From positions 215,662,633 to 215,726,632 of the forward strand of contig OZ010794.1 of the NCBI GenBank assembly GCA_963932465.1: a stretch of 64,000 nucleotides of DNA. Reading direction: 5' to 3'. A program made the position numbers and the translations under genes. Every line of letters starts with the position of its first letter. The stretch's first letter is position 1. Positions 32,279-45,000 of this stretch are shown one piece after another. This stretch comes from Maratus speciosus. Lineage: Eukaryota; Arthropoda; Arachnida; Araneae; Salticidae. Under the pieces are notes generated by a model. It worked only from the letters and a program-made list of their open reading frames with translations. It was not told where the DNA came from and did not search any database.

Positions 32279-35200
32279 CTAGCAAACCCCGCGGCTTTGC
32301 TCGCGAAATAGTTGAAAAATGCCAAGTGATATTTGCATGACTATTTTTTATTAGAAGAATAGTTTTTGAAATAATTCAAAAATTACAAATTAAGCCAAAG
32401 TTTGACTAAACTTCATTATAAAAGTGCAATAGACAGAAATGAGATTTTAATTAATGAGAAGAACTAAAACTAATTCCAATTAAATGATAATTTAGAAAGT
32501 ATTTTGAGACTTTTATGCTCATTTCATGCGCTCATTTCAGTAATTCATTTGAAGTTTTGAATTTTTTAGAAACCATCTTAGCACATTTACATCTTAAAAC
32601 TAGGACTTCCCTCAGAGGGATTAGTCTGAGCTATATTGCTGAGAACATATATTTAATAATAACATGTGGCAGCAAAGAAAATGAGATGGTATCCTTAATT
32701 GTCCATATACTGCGATAAATTGAAATGATGAAAATAAATGAATCGTAGAATTACAAAATTTTATATATAAATTCGTACACGCTGTTTGAAAAAATGGGGA
32801 AGCAAACCATGCGAGGCAGCCATGCATGGATATAAAACTGAAACTACACAATATATTAAAAGTAAAATAGAAAATGAAATACTATATTATCTTATATCGG
32901 AATTTTAACTGAATAAAATGATGACAAGAGCATAATCAGACGCTCCGCACCAATTTGAGTAACTTTAAATGATAAATATATGATGTTTGAAAAGAATGGA
33001 CTATACTTTATATGGTGTGTGCCCTCCCGGAATAGTTAATATTGTACAATATCTGTTTTCCACGGATGCAATGAGGTTGTCGATAAGAGTTAAGGAATTC
33101 TCTCTACAAAATCTGATATAGTATCAAAGCACCGAACAACAGTGGCATGTAATGCGGCGTTAGAGTGTGTTTTAGATATGCTCGATCGGATTTAAATGAT
33201 GATTGTGTGCTGGCCACTACATACGCTGTGTTTTTTTGGTTTTCAAACATATTCTGCACAATTTGAGCTGTATTTAGCATGTATTAAATAAAAGAAATCG
33301 ACAATGATAGCAGCATAACGTATGAAACATGATCTGAATATATCGTTTGCATAATCTTTGAGCTGACAAAGTGCCATTTGAAGTAATTTATAAATCCATA
33401 CATATTTTTTCAGTAAATCATGCAATCTAAAATACGCCAGTATGAACCCGATTATGAAACTTCACCAGAATAAGTTAATATATAAAAAATATACTAATGA
33501 CAATTGAGAATATGACTTTATGATAAAATGTCTAGAAAAATGAATCAAAAAAAATTCATATCAAATGTAAAACGGCACTTCCCTCTGTTAGTGGCCTTGG
33601 CGAGAGAGAGAAATGTCTAGAGAAGGAACATTTTAACAAGTATTTTCGAGCAACCTACTCACTGTTTCATACTGGACTTTGTTCTATATTTACACAATTT
33701 ATTTAATGCTACGTGGGTATCTATCAGTTTTGTTTCATATAAATTGCATGTTTTGTGTAGGAAATGCAGCATTATGAAATATTTAAAGTTTCTATACCTA
33801 ATAGTTCCAAATTAATTGTAATTGAGAACGCTTTCCTTTCATTTCATCTTTTTAAATATTAAAATTCTTAGAAGCTATTCATAGAGAAAATTTTATATTT
33901 TAAAACTAATCCGAAGCAAAATTTGAAGTTTTTGGGCTCAGCAGTAACACAGATATAGATATTGTTCTATTGCGAGAATTTATGACATGATAAATACAGC
34001 CATGTTTATATTCCTTTCATGTTTATATTCCTAACAATTCCAGGTACTTCTTTACTTAGATCATCTTTAGATCTTTTTCCGTTTTAGTTAGTCTTTCGAT
34101 TTTTTAGAATTCGTTCTACAACGAGCATTTACATCTTATAAATTACTGTCATGCCAAAATTCTAGTTTCTAACACCAACAGTATCCCAGAAAATTTCAGT
34201 ATTCCAAATAAATCATAATTTATAACCTTTCTAGAAATTTTTACGTTTATCTGCCAAATTGAATTTTCGAACCTTTTCTAGAGCATTCATAACCAATATT
34301 TTCATCTTAAAAGTAACCACCACACCGAATTTAAAGTTTTTAAACCAATCAATATCATAGAAATCACAATTTCAGAACTTTTTTGCTCCTGTAGCGATGT
34401 AGGTTGTTGCACTGACATAAAATATAGTCTTTTTTTCGGAGCAGAGATGGTCGCCGACATTTTTCTAATTTGGGTATGTAGTTTCAGGGATAACACCTCA
34501 AAAACGCCCAAACATTAATAATATTATACACTTTATAATATTATAACACTTTATAATATTAGACTAGATGTACAGATACAGAAGCCATTTATCTGTTATA
34601 AACTAAAGTACGGGCATTGCCCAGAATTTGAAATTTCAAAATTTAACATAAAACATAAAACAAACATAAAAAAAAGGAGTCGAAGTGTTGTACACTTGAA
34701 TCAAATGAAAACACATTATAAAAATGTATAAATGTATATAACCGACGCAAAAGAATACAGTTATAAATGAACTTATTTCAATTTATCATTGGAGCAATAA
34801 TGTTAAAATACGCCAATATTTCCATAATCGGGTTTTTATCATGCTTCAGTACGTTTTTTCACACTCATATGACGTTATACTATATTCATCACGTCCTTTA
34901 TATTTCCAGTATGACGTAATAATTTCCTTTTTCACGTGGAAACCTTGAAATAGAAAAGTTATGAAGTTATATTCACTTTCATTTAAATTCGTCAAACTAT
35001 TTATTTCATTTTCATTGTTCACTTAAATATCTTGCAATAGAAAAGTTATGACGTAATATTAAGCTTTTTTTAAATTCGGCAAACTATTTATTTCATTTTC
35101 ATTTTTCACGTGGAGATCTTGCAGTAGAAAATTAATTGCCGTAATAAGAGTTTTAATGTGTATTTTAATTTTTAGCAATTGCTATAACGAAAAATATTTA

Positions 35201-35407
35201 GATTTGATAAGAAATTGCTGTTAAATTTGCGGTTTTTTATTAATTAAAAATTAACTATAAATTATTTTGAATCCGGATTACTTTAGTTGCCTCGGCCGTG
35301 TTTTAATACACATGTACGTATCTTTTCACAATTCTGGCTTCAAAACTGTGGATTTGTATAGAATTACAAACAAACAGATAGACAAATTTCCATTTTTATA
35401 TATTAGA
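32279..35407 (-). mobile_element. non-autonomous Helitron-like element
   Basis: Read on the minus strand the element starts TCTAATATATAAAAATGG just after an A (35408), followed by a GTCTATCTGTTTGTTTGTAA stretch typical of Helitron 5' ends. It finishes with the GC-rich GCGAGCAAAGCCGCGGGG and CTAG (32279-32282) followed by T. A-T insertion, 5' TC and 3' CTAG after a GC-rich potential hairpin are Helitron hallmarks. No Rep/helicase frame exists in its 3129 bp, so it is non-autonomous. It contains a Tc1 fossil at 33040-33290. Confidence 0.74.
33040..33290 (-). pseudogene. Tc1 transposase C-terminal fossil inside Helitron
   Basis: On the minus strand, NTAQIVQNMFENQ (about 33285-33240), then WPAHNHHLNPIEHI around the third catalytic residue (about 33220-33178), then ENSLTLIDNLIASVENRY (about 33105-33050) follow the order of a Tc1 transposase C-terminus. 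Stops and frameshifts separate them. It was either carried by the Helitron-like element or inserted into it before decay. Confidence 0.64.
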
Positions 35408-35470
35408 TTATATAGAAATATATATAACTTATCTAATACGTGTTAGCAGATGCATTTTTAACCCTTTCGT

Positions 35471-35623
35471 GGTCACGCACGCGTATACGCGGTCACACTT
35501 TGGTACTTGTAAGTGGTCGTGAACGCATATAGGCGGTCAGACTTTTGTACTTGTAGATGGTCACAAGCGCGTATAGGCGGTCAAAATATTCTACTTGTAG
35601 ATGGTTATGAACGCGTTTGCGCG
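35471..35623. repeat. 44-bp minisatellite, 3.5 units
   Basis: Units at 35471-35514, 35515-35558 and 35559-35602 are each exactly 44 bp, with a partial at 35603-35623. Each begins GGTC or GGTT, has a GCGTATAGGCGGTCA-like core and ends TACTTGTAGAT. It is preceded by TTAACCCTTTCGTGGTCACG, a possible TTAA-type transposon tip whose partner I cannot find. Confidence 0.92.
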
Positions 35624-36319
35624 TTTGTGCTCCCCCCCCACTTCTCGAGACTGGGAGTTAAAGAAGGCGTTTATCAATCACCCCCTCTTTCCACGCACAC
35701 AATAGGCGTTAGTCAGACTATTTGTCAACTGGATTACCGTATTTTAAGTCGAATGCCTTAGGGGATTTCGTTTTCTATTAATGCTTAAGAATGGCATTGT
35801 ATTTCGAACCATATACTAGGCAATTTTATAGAATATCATCGTTTACTTATTTTACTTTATTATTTCTGTCCATAAGATTCTAATTCATTACTATAATAAT
35901 TATTATTTTATATCATTTGCCATATAATATTTATTTATTTTGCATTTTCATTATTTATTATGTAATATTTATTTATTTTGCTCTTTTAATGAATATACAC
36001 GTTCTTTTCTTTCCTTTTTACTTCCAAATGTATGTCATTTTTTTTTCATTTAACTATAATACTAAATAACTAAACTGTTTTTTTTTTCTTTACTTACAGC
36101 ACTTTTGTTGTGTAATAATAATAAAAATCTCAAATATCCAATTTAACATTACACTTCAAAAATAATATTTTTATTTATTATTGTTGCTCAAATTTTATTC
36201 AAATTCTAGCATAATTTAAAACTAGCACCGTGAAACCTGTCTATAATGACGCTGAATGGGCCAGAAAAAGCATCGATGTAGATAGGTTTTTAATTTCATT
36301 ATAGGTAGATTGGTAAACG
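35624..36319. other. unannotated AT-rich spacer
   Basis: Nothing recognisable is present. The stretch around 35890-36000 has two near-copies of a short motif (TTTATTTATTTTGC) about 50 bp apart. Confidence 0.45.
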
Positions 36320-37098
36320 AAAAAAAGGTGACCGGAAAAAACGTGACAAGGAAAAAAAGGTGACCGGAAAAAACGTGACAAGGAAGTGTTAAATATTGAA
36401 TTTGGAAACAATGAACCTGGAAAAAAAAATTAAAGCAAATCGGATGTTTCTGTCAAGAGTTATCGCGTTACGTACATACAGACGTAAGTGCATACATACA
36501 TACATACAGAACCTGCGTGCACATTAATCCTTGGGCTTTGATAGTCTGCGAGCAAAAAGCAGGATAATGAAAAAATTCCTCTAAAGAAAATGCCTCTTCT
36601 CTTCGTCTTTATTTTGTTCCCTTTACAGGCTGTGTATGTAATTTTTTCCCTCCCCCTCTGCCTTATAAAACATCTTTACTCATATATAAACTATCAATAG
36701 CGAATTGAAAGAATCAATAAATTGTATTTCCTTAATGCCCCCCCCCCCCACTCCGTGGATAGCACTAACTTGTCTTTTGTAGAAGTCATAATAAACTTCT
36801 CTTAATGAAATGTTAAAATTGTATTTTCTTGGACCAAATCTTAGAGTTGTCAAACTCACCCATTAACTCTGACCCCCCCCCCCCCCCCCCTACGCTGTAA
36901 GAAACTGACAGTGGAAAAACTTTACTTTAGTTTTTAGCATTTATTTATCGACAAGTTCAATATTTAACACTTCCTTGTCACGTTTTTTCCGGTCACCTTT
37001 TTTTTCCTTGTCACGTTTTTTTCCGATCTCGTTTTTTACTTATCCCGTTTTTTCCGTTCTTGTTTTTTCTGTCACGTTTTTTCCGGTCACCTTTTTTC
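36320..37098. mobile_element. foldback-like element with tandem units in its arms
   Basis: The left arm (36320-36400) has two ~32-bp units built on GGTGACCGGAAAAAACGTGA and CAAGG, then GTGTTAAATATTGAA. The right arm (36956-37098) is the inverse, with more, degenerate units. Arms made of a variable number of short tandem repeats are characteristic of FoldBack-type elements (family knowledge). The interior has C tracts (36740-36749, 36873-36890) and no gene. Confidence 0.66.
36873..36890. repeat. C18 tract
   Basis: A pure C run in an otherwise AT-rich region, one of several C or G homopolymers between 36.7 and 45.7 kb (36740, 38091, 38880, 42868, 45658). Confidence 0.92.
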
Positions 37099-39234
37099 CT
37101 AGATTCAATATTATTCCTAAGGAAGAATTTTTTAAACATAGCGTGCTTGCATTTCAGTATTTTTAAACGATTTTCTTTGATTTGAGTAGCTGAGGTCGAT
37201 CTGTACAAAGGACTTTTTTACTCCTTCTATTTTATTTGCAAGGTTTTTTAATGGGGATACTTTTACTTTCGAAACCGGTTCCGAAAGTAAATGTATCCTA
37301 AATAAATTTAAAAAAAAAAACTAAACAAAATCGAAAAAGAAAAAAACGGTCTTTCTATAGATCGATCTTAGGTAGCCAATGCAAAAGATTCGTTTAAAAA
37401 AATGGAAATAAAAATGAGGTATCTTAAAAAAATTCTTCCACCAAATAAACATTTGCGAGCGGGTGCTTTCGCGTGAGTGAAGTAGCCTATTAATTGTTGG
37501 AAGTAGATCAAAAACTCCACGCAATTAAACATCATAGACGGCTTTATTAAGTGCAATTGCTCGCAGTAATCTGCAATGCTTTTTTAATATATTAGAGCAA
37601 AAGTAAAGTAATTTTATTTTTCAATTTGAAACTTTTCCTTAATCATATGAGACCAAGTTAATGACAATTCTACCGTGAAGGCTGTATTTCAAAATCTCTA
37701 CAAACGTATCATATTTTTTTTTCCTGTTCTTATCTCGATTTTCCTTTTGTTTATATGGCAGTTTACATACAAAGAGATTTGCCATGAAAGAATTATTTCA
37801 ATCAATAAAATGATGTTTACACAGTACTTCTCAGGTTGGGAGATATAACCTATCATCTCACCAATATGATTAAGCAAAGTAAACAATAATAATCATTTTA
37901 AGATAGGTAATGCATTCATATGCATTAAAGACAGATAATCTTAACAAAAGTTACTCTTCCTTGTTTTTACTTCCCTTAAAAAATAAATAAAGGTGTATTT
38001 TTACACATATTTATATGTGTGGTTTTCATTATATTCGACCTACTTATATTTTTGAATAACTGGATACTTGATTTCTTTTGAAAGTTGAGGGGGGGGGGGA
38101 GAATCCAAAAACCATTCTTATGTTTATATCACTGGGTGTGTCCGCTTGGAAAATTAAAAACATTGTGTATTATTTGTGCTTTCTTTATATAACGAGTCCC
38201 AATATAGCGACTCTTACATTAAAACTGCCATATTAAAAAGCCCTAAATCTTATTTATTTTCACAGTTGTGTTTCACAGAGAAGAACCAGAGGTGTAGCCA
38301 GAAAAATGCTTATGAGACTACACTTCCCTGAACGATATCTACAATTATCATTATTTTTTACCTAATCATTCTACTAAATACAACAGAGTTGACCAAATAT
38401 TCCAGTGTAATTAATTCCAATGATACTTTAAAAGTTTCTATGAGTTTTCTTTGAAGTAAGGTTTGAAAGAGAGTAAATATCTCCCATTGTTATCTAATCC
38501 AAACTCTTGCAACCCATGAATGACATCGAAATACTACCTGTAAGTGACGCTTTGAGCTTTGAGAAAACTATGATTGACAGCCCCACCCCTTCCCGTGTAA
38601 AGATGATTTCTAAAGAAAACAGTTCACAGGAACAGTAAAATTCCAAATAGTGGTAGCTTGCTACATATTTTTTTCATTGTCGCTTATTTAATAAAAGGAT
38701 TATGAAATGTTTATGTTTTAAACTAGTTCTTTTAAAATTAGTATTAATCAATAATTATTAAATCATGAATATTGCACAATGTAACATAAAAGATTGTTGA
38801 TATAAAAATAAAGTAGGGCATCATTAAAAAAAAAAAAAAAATCTTTTCTGACATCACAGCAGAAATCTTAGAATAACTCCCCCCCCCCCTCCCCAACGGA
38901 AAATAAAAACTGATAGCCGAAGAGTTATCTTTATTGTAGCCTAAGAATTATTATTAAACTTATGGTTATTTTTAATAATAAAAACTTTGTTGCACATTTT
39001 CTGTATGTTATCAAATTCTGCCCCATTCCGCAAGCGTGCTTATAGAAGAATTTAGTAATTTAGTTATTCTACCTAAATACTTTTAAATAATCACTTTCAA
39101 TGGTCTACTTTAAAAAAAATCAAATTCGTGATATTTGATATGCGCATGTTACCTCCGATATCGTAAAATCAAGAAAATTTTTCTCCGATTAAGTCACACA
39201 CTAATGACAATTTGTAATTCTAAATTATGAGGAA
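37099..39234. other. unannotated spacer
   Basis: No gene is visible. Short open frames on the minus strand (37321-37556, 37698-37886) resemble nothing known. A G9 run near 38091 and an A run near 38826 are the only simple features. Confidence 0.45.
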
Positions 39235-39640
39235 TTTATTTATTTTACATTTTCCAACATAGTTGAAAAGGGTTTATGACTTCAGTTTGTCTGTCAGTGC
39301 TCTATCTTGCGAAAATATAATTCGATTTCCCTGAAATTTTGTGTGTTATTGACATTTACTATCGCACGATCACCATTCAAAATGAAATATGTAGCATGTA
39401 CAGTTCCCTTACAGGGGCATTCAAAAATATGCCGTTAAATTACAACCAATGGGAAAAAATCGTTTCAAGTGCAGCACTAAAACATGCTTTCTGTAGAATA
39501 TGAAATGCAAAGAATTTATTATTCATTTCCAGAGTCGCACAAAAGAATTCCGTTAGATAATGATCTACGCGGGAAAATCGTTTGCAGTATATTTTAATGT
39601 AGATACTCTATTTCAAATGAATTTAGGTAAAAAGGTCAAC
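39235..39640. repeat. old dispersed repeat, copy of 44580-45000
   Basis: Shares order and blocks with 44580-45000: CATAGTTGAAAAGnGTTTAT, TTTGTCTGTC, ATGAAATnTGTAGCATGTA, and twice a CAGnGnCnCnCAAAAnAAT motif. Divergence is considerable. The same motif recurs in the Helitron-like copies near 57752, 58109, 62415 and 62557. Confidence 0.58.
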
Positions 39641-39954
39641 GGTGAAAAGGTCTTAGCAAAAAAAATCAGTGGTAAAAATAATAATTATTATATATACTTA
39701 GATGAACCTAAAATTCAGATCTATTAGTTATTAAAGTTACATATATTTTCAGTTATAGAAAACTAATTCTAAGGTTCAACTAAAGCCAGTGCTAAGTCCG
39801 CATATCTATTATTGATATCAAAAAAGTATATTATACATAGCGTTACACTTAAAGGACACTAACAAATAGGTGCTGTGTATTGAAAAAATATATTCTGCTG
39901 GAGACGTCGGCTGTTCATTAGTAAGCCCCTAGAAAGGGCGGGGTGGTAAACAGA

Positions 39955-40330
39955 AAATACAATCTATAGATTCTCTCAATTTAGTACATGGATAGCTTAT
40001 GTATAAGGCTATTAACTTTTATATATTTATGGGAACTTTGACCAAAGACAGCCTTTTGGTGAAGAGAAAGGAGGAGGACATGGAATTAAAAGAAACAAAT
40101 TTTTACATACATTTAAAGGGGTCAAAACATAAACAAAAGTACTTTTTTCAAAAGTGAAGGTTTTTCATTATCTTGATTTTTATAATGTAAGAGGGGAGCA
40201 GAGTTAAGAGCGGGGTGTACCTGTGTGTGTGTGTGTGTGCGTATGGAGGGGGGTAACAATAAGTGGGAGTCAAAATTTTGAAGTTTCAACAAAGAAAACA
40301 AAATTTAAGGAATGCACAGCAGAAATGAAA
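39955..40330. repeat. old inverted repeat partner of 43640-43925
   Basis: GATAGCTTATGTATAAG, ATATATTTATGG and CTTTGACCAAAGA occur here and in inverse order at 43840-43915; the T-rich and G-rich segments between also correspond. A shorter related piece lies at 36620-36730. Includes a (TG)9 run at 40222-40239. Confidence 0.52.
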
Positions 40331-43300
40331 ATATTTTCTCGAAAATAATTTAAATAATACTTAGGATCTAAATTTATTGAGTATGGCGTAGAGTCCTGCA
40401 TCGGGTCGGGAAACCTTTCTTTTTTTGTCGGGGGTTGGATTAACTTCTACAATTTTGCTGCAAATCGGGTTGATATCCATTGTTTCGGGTTAGGTTTTGT
40501 CTCTTGCGGGTCCGGTTCGGCTTGACCCGATTTTTCAAAGAATTTCTAAAATATTTTTTCTGTTGAAAAATCTGCATACAATAACAGTTTTTAAAGAAAT
40601 GGAAAAATTGAATACACAAGGAAAATTGTAAAATCTAAATAATTTAGAAACTAGTTTTATTAAGCTTGTCTTAATACAATTTAACAGACATATTACAAAA
40701 ATGGGATCTGTAGGTCGAAGGGAAAATTTATGATAGTCATAGACCGCTTATTCAGAGCTATATTTCAATTTACATTTGTGAATATACGATCTTCAGCTGT
40801 GTATCGACCTATCTTTAACTACATTGTCAAAGGACTATTTCATCTTATTCCTCTATCTAAGATAAGCAAACGATATTACGTCGTTCAAGCCATTAAATAA
40901 AACTGTCATACAAAATTTCCCACAATTGGACTATTATCGTTCTTCCTCTTAATCATTTGATTTTCCTCTAATTTTTTTACGCGCACGCAAAAAAAAAAAA
41001 CAAAAAAAAAAAAAGAACTGGAAAGTAAAAATTTTTTTTTTCTTCACCATTTGAAAAATTAAGAAAGATATAATGAAAGTAATGTTTTATTAAATTTTGA
41101 ACTCGAGTGTGAAAACCAAATTTCAAAATAAGACAGTTTTCTTTATAGATATTAAAATTATTTTAATTTCAGTAATCCACCCTTTACTAAAAAATATTTT
41201 AAATATTCACAAAAGTGCCCTTTTTCAACCGTCCTTTTTTAGTGCACTGTTCTTCGGTTGTCTTGGAATTCCTCTGTTAATGATCAGTAAACACTACGCG
41301 CATTATTATTACTATTAATTTTTATGGGAAACATACTGCAGTGCACATTAGCAATGTGTATCAATTATTACGGTTGGAATAATATACTACTATAAAAAAA
41401 AGTACTACAAGCAGATATCGATCTAGACCGTAATTCGAGTTTATTCGAATTATTTTATACATCCATGTAAAACAACAATAAAGGCCACACTCACTATTTC
41501 CAATAGTGAACAGGCCTCCATATCATATATCGATTTCATGGCAATGCAAGTAATATTTACAAAGGTCAGATGGAAAAGCAGTACTAGACTTTTTCCGCGA
41601 TGGCACACCAAGCTCACAATTAGCCTAAAATATTCAAGTGTAACTATATATTGTTTAAAAAGATACCAATGAACAGTACAAGTATAGAATTATTCAAAAA
41701 TATCAATAGAATGGATGCAATTAAAGCAGTAGATATGATTAAGTGTAAGTATGTGTCTTTAAAAACAGGGAAGAATCATTATCTAAAAGATTCTTACAAT
41801 AATGCAAATGAAAGCATTATCTTTTTAAATTTATTGTTATTTTACTTTACTTGGTACAATCATGTTTGTTAAATGACAAATTAAATCATGGCAATCTATT
41901 TTTTTATAAATATATCTCATATAGACTAATACTATATGATCAGAATTAATGCTAATACTATATGATAAGTATGATTAAAACAATCATAATGAAATGAATG
42001 TATTGAAACGGGAAAAAAAAAGTTAAACTAGATTTTGATGATTGAACTTTTCATTTCGTTACCATGAGAATTAAACTAAGAAAACATTTATTTTAATGCA
42101 TTAAACTACACTAATACTGTATAATGCACATTTATTTTAACGTATTTAAATATCCATTTTTAATTATAGATTACTTAGAGATCACAAATATATTTTACAA
42201 TTAATGTTGATTTCTTTCCTGCTCATGCTGACTGATAATTGTTACATCATATAAATCCAACTTATTGCAATTGCTTCAAGGTCTATGACACTAAATTTGG
42301 GGGGCTCTGGGCGAATGCCCCGTACAAAAACTGCATAATCTTCCAAATTGATTTTTTTTTTTTTGTGACACATTCCTGAATTCAGTTTTATTCATAAACA
42401 CATGGAATTGGCAGGTACTCTTATTCAGAAACTATAAAGTCGAACAATTTTTTTCAATTTTCGATAAACGTAGGAAGGAAGTCTTTTAGAAAATGCTGTT
42501 AAAGTTGGCGTTTTGAAAAAAAAAATTCTGCACACGGAAGCCCGATAAAGGTTACAATGGGAAAACGCTTGTATTTCTCATGTAATTTATTTGTCGAAAA
42601 GTGAAAAAAAGAAAAAGTGAAAGAAAAAAAAAACATTTGGTCTCCAATCATTTACATAGTCATACCTGCATTTGTCAAGCTTTTACACTTGTATATTAAT
42701 TCGTTAATGTGTCAAAGTTTTTATTGTTAAACGAGCAATTTTTTTTCATCTAAATAATATTTACAAAAGTTAGCGGTAGGGCAGGCGGAAGAGCATTAAT
42801 TAACCACCATATACAGGGCAGGGTCCAACTTAGGCTATGGGGGGGAAAGGTAAGAATCATTCTCCACCCCCCCCCCCTCTATCTATCTATCTATAGATTT
42901 TTTGTGAATAATGTGGAAGTAGCTAGTAATAAACTTCATACTATTGTATTATATGCATAAGTTTTATATCCGGTACTGCTTACATCTGTATACAGAGTGT
43001 CACAAAAAGATAATCAAAACTTTAAGAAAAAAATACTTGTAGGAAAATAGTAGAAAAACAAATGATAGATTGTTTGATACGAGTATTTCTTTGCAAACAT
43101 TTACTTTGCTTATCTACGTACGTTATAAGATGTCTAAAAGAAAACGTCCCAAATTGGTTATAAGTATTGGTTTTAACTTGCCACGTTAAGAGAAAAACGT
43201 TAATAAAGAATTGCTTTTGAAAACTATAGAATACTAAATTGTCATAATAAAATATTAATCATTAGTTTTCTAATGATATTTGCGTAGGTGGAGAGGTTAC

Positions 43301-43506
43301 TGAAAGCGGAGGGGGGAAGGGGACCGCACTTCCTTCTTAAAAGTTCGAAAATGTATGAATTTTGGTCACTTTTATTTAATTTTAAACATTTGACACCATT
43401 TAAATAAAAATCCTGACTACTCTCATGGGAGTACCCTAAAAAGGGGGACCCGGGGAAGCTTCCCCGCATGCACCTACATAAGTCGGGCCCTGACAATATA
43501 TATGTA

Positions 43507-43537
<31 letters not shown>

Positions 43538-43639
43538 TGTATTTAATGGACCACCATAACCAATTATTTTACATATTAAACTTTATTTTCAAAGATCTTT
43601 GTAAAACATTTTTATTTATGCAATGTATTGCCTAAATTG
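40331..43639. other. unannotated spacer with a decayed GGGTCGGG repeat
   Basis: At about 40395-40535 GGGTCGGG, AATCGGGTTG, GCGGGTCCGGTTCGG and TTGACCCGA repeat a TCGGGT theme, as seen in some hAT-derived repeats. Otherwise no gene. C and G tracts lie near 42868 and 43310, a CTAT run at 42880-42893, a GGGCCCGACTTATGTAGGTG tip-like sequence (inverse) near 43475-43495, and (AT)n at about 43513-43537. Confidence 0.42.
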
Positions 43640-43925
43640 TGTTTCCTTGCGCTAAATACTGAATTTTTTACTCATACTTTGTTACCCCCCGTCCCCTTTA
43701 ACTCTGCCCTCTCCTACATTGTAAAGATCAAGATGATAAAATTTCCGTTTGTTAGTCAACATGTTTATTTCAACCCCTTTAAAATATCTGTATGTAAAGT
43801 TTTTTTTATGTTCCCCCACTCTCTTCCTTCTCACCCCAAAGACTATCCTTGGTCAAAGATTCCATAAATATATAAAACTCGCTGTTCTTATACATAAGCT
43901 ATCAAAGTAGCGCGTTGAAAGAACA
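43640..43925. repeat. old inverted repeat partner of 39955-40330
   Basis: See the partner for the shared landmarks. It is followed from 43960 by several variants of the CAGGGnnACGCAAA motif. Confidence 0.52.
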
Positions 43926-44579
43926 GATACACCTGCTTTACTTGAAACGCAGAAAAAAAAATATAAGTATTACTGACTATGGAAGTTGCTTAGAGAATAG
44001 TTTTAATTGTGTGATGCATTTTCTCGCTGAACTATATTTGTATGCCAATAGAAGTTTGTGGAACATAAAAAATTTTATACAGGGATACGCAAACCAACAA
44101 GATACATGGCCGTTTGGGTGCGTAATTGACTATTTTTTTTTTAATTATTATAGAAGGTAATTGATAAAACTGGATTTCTAAATGTGTTATATGTTTACCA
44201 TACTGTTTACTCACATATCTTCCTGCCACATATCTTGCGCCTTATTTACCGGTAAAATTTCAGTACAGTTTTATAGATAGATAAATGTGTTGGAAAGTAT
44301 TTCACAATCTATTCTTGAAATCTATTCTCACAATCTATTCTTCGTTCTTATTTTTATGAGCTTTTATTTTTTATGCTGGAGAAAGTTTTCAAAGTTTCCA
44401 TACATACAAATGCGCAGAGATAATAATTACTACTATTTGTTTATTAATATTATTTGTTTAAAAATTAAATGAAAAAAATAAAAATATCTTGAGAATGAAA
44501 ATTAAAACTGGTTTCATCCAAATCCTAAAACTTAAAAAAAGGATAAATCTTAAAAAGTGATAAAAAGTGTCATTTGATT

Positions 44580-45000
44580 TTTTTTAAACTCTTTCCAGTA
44601 TAGTTGAAAAGCGTTTATAAATTCGGTTTGTCTGTCTTTCCTTCTGTCCGTGCTCTAATTCACATAAATTTAGTCCAATTGCCATAAAATTGATATAGGT
44701 TATTTTTCTTTAATTTGGCATGTTCATTATTGAAAATGAAATGTGTAGCATGTAAGATTCGTTTACAGGGACACGCAAAAGAATGCCGTCACATTACGGT
44801 GAATTAGAAAAATCGTCTATGGTGTAGTTTAATGATATTACACTATTTTAAACATATTGGAATTTTTATATTTCACTAAGGAGTTGTACAATACAAGGCG
44901 ATTACTGTAGAATATGATGTGCATAGAATTTATATTTCATTTTCAGGGACACACAAAAAAATTTGGCCTATGACCAATAATTGCTATAAGTTCGTTATCA
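44580..45000. repeat. old dispersed repeat, copy of 39235-39640
   Basis: Contains TTACAGGGACACGCAAAAGA (about 44762) and TTCAGGGACACACAAAAAAA (about 44942), and the same opening block as 39235-39640. It probably belongs to the internal part of an old element whose ends are lost. Confidence 0.58.

Noticed and set aside
35513..35761. 82-codon frame over the 44-bp minisatellite
   Set aside because: 44 is not a multiple of three, so the repeat cannot encode a repeated peptide in one frame.
43242..43514. 90-codon minus-strand frame as a gene
   Set aside because: It begins in an AT run and its text follows a GGGCCCGACTTATG tip-like repeat; no family recognised.
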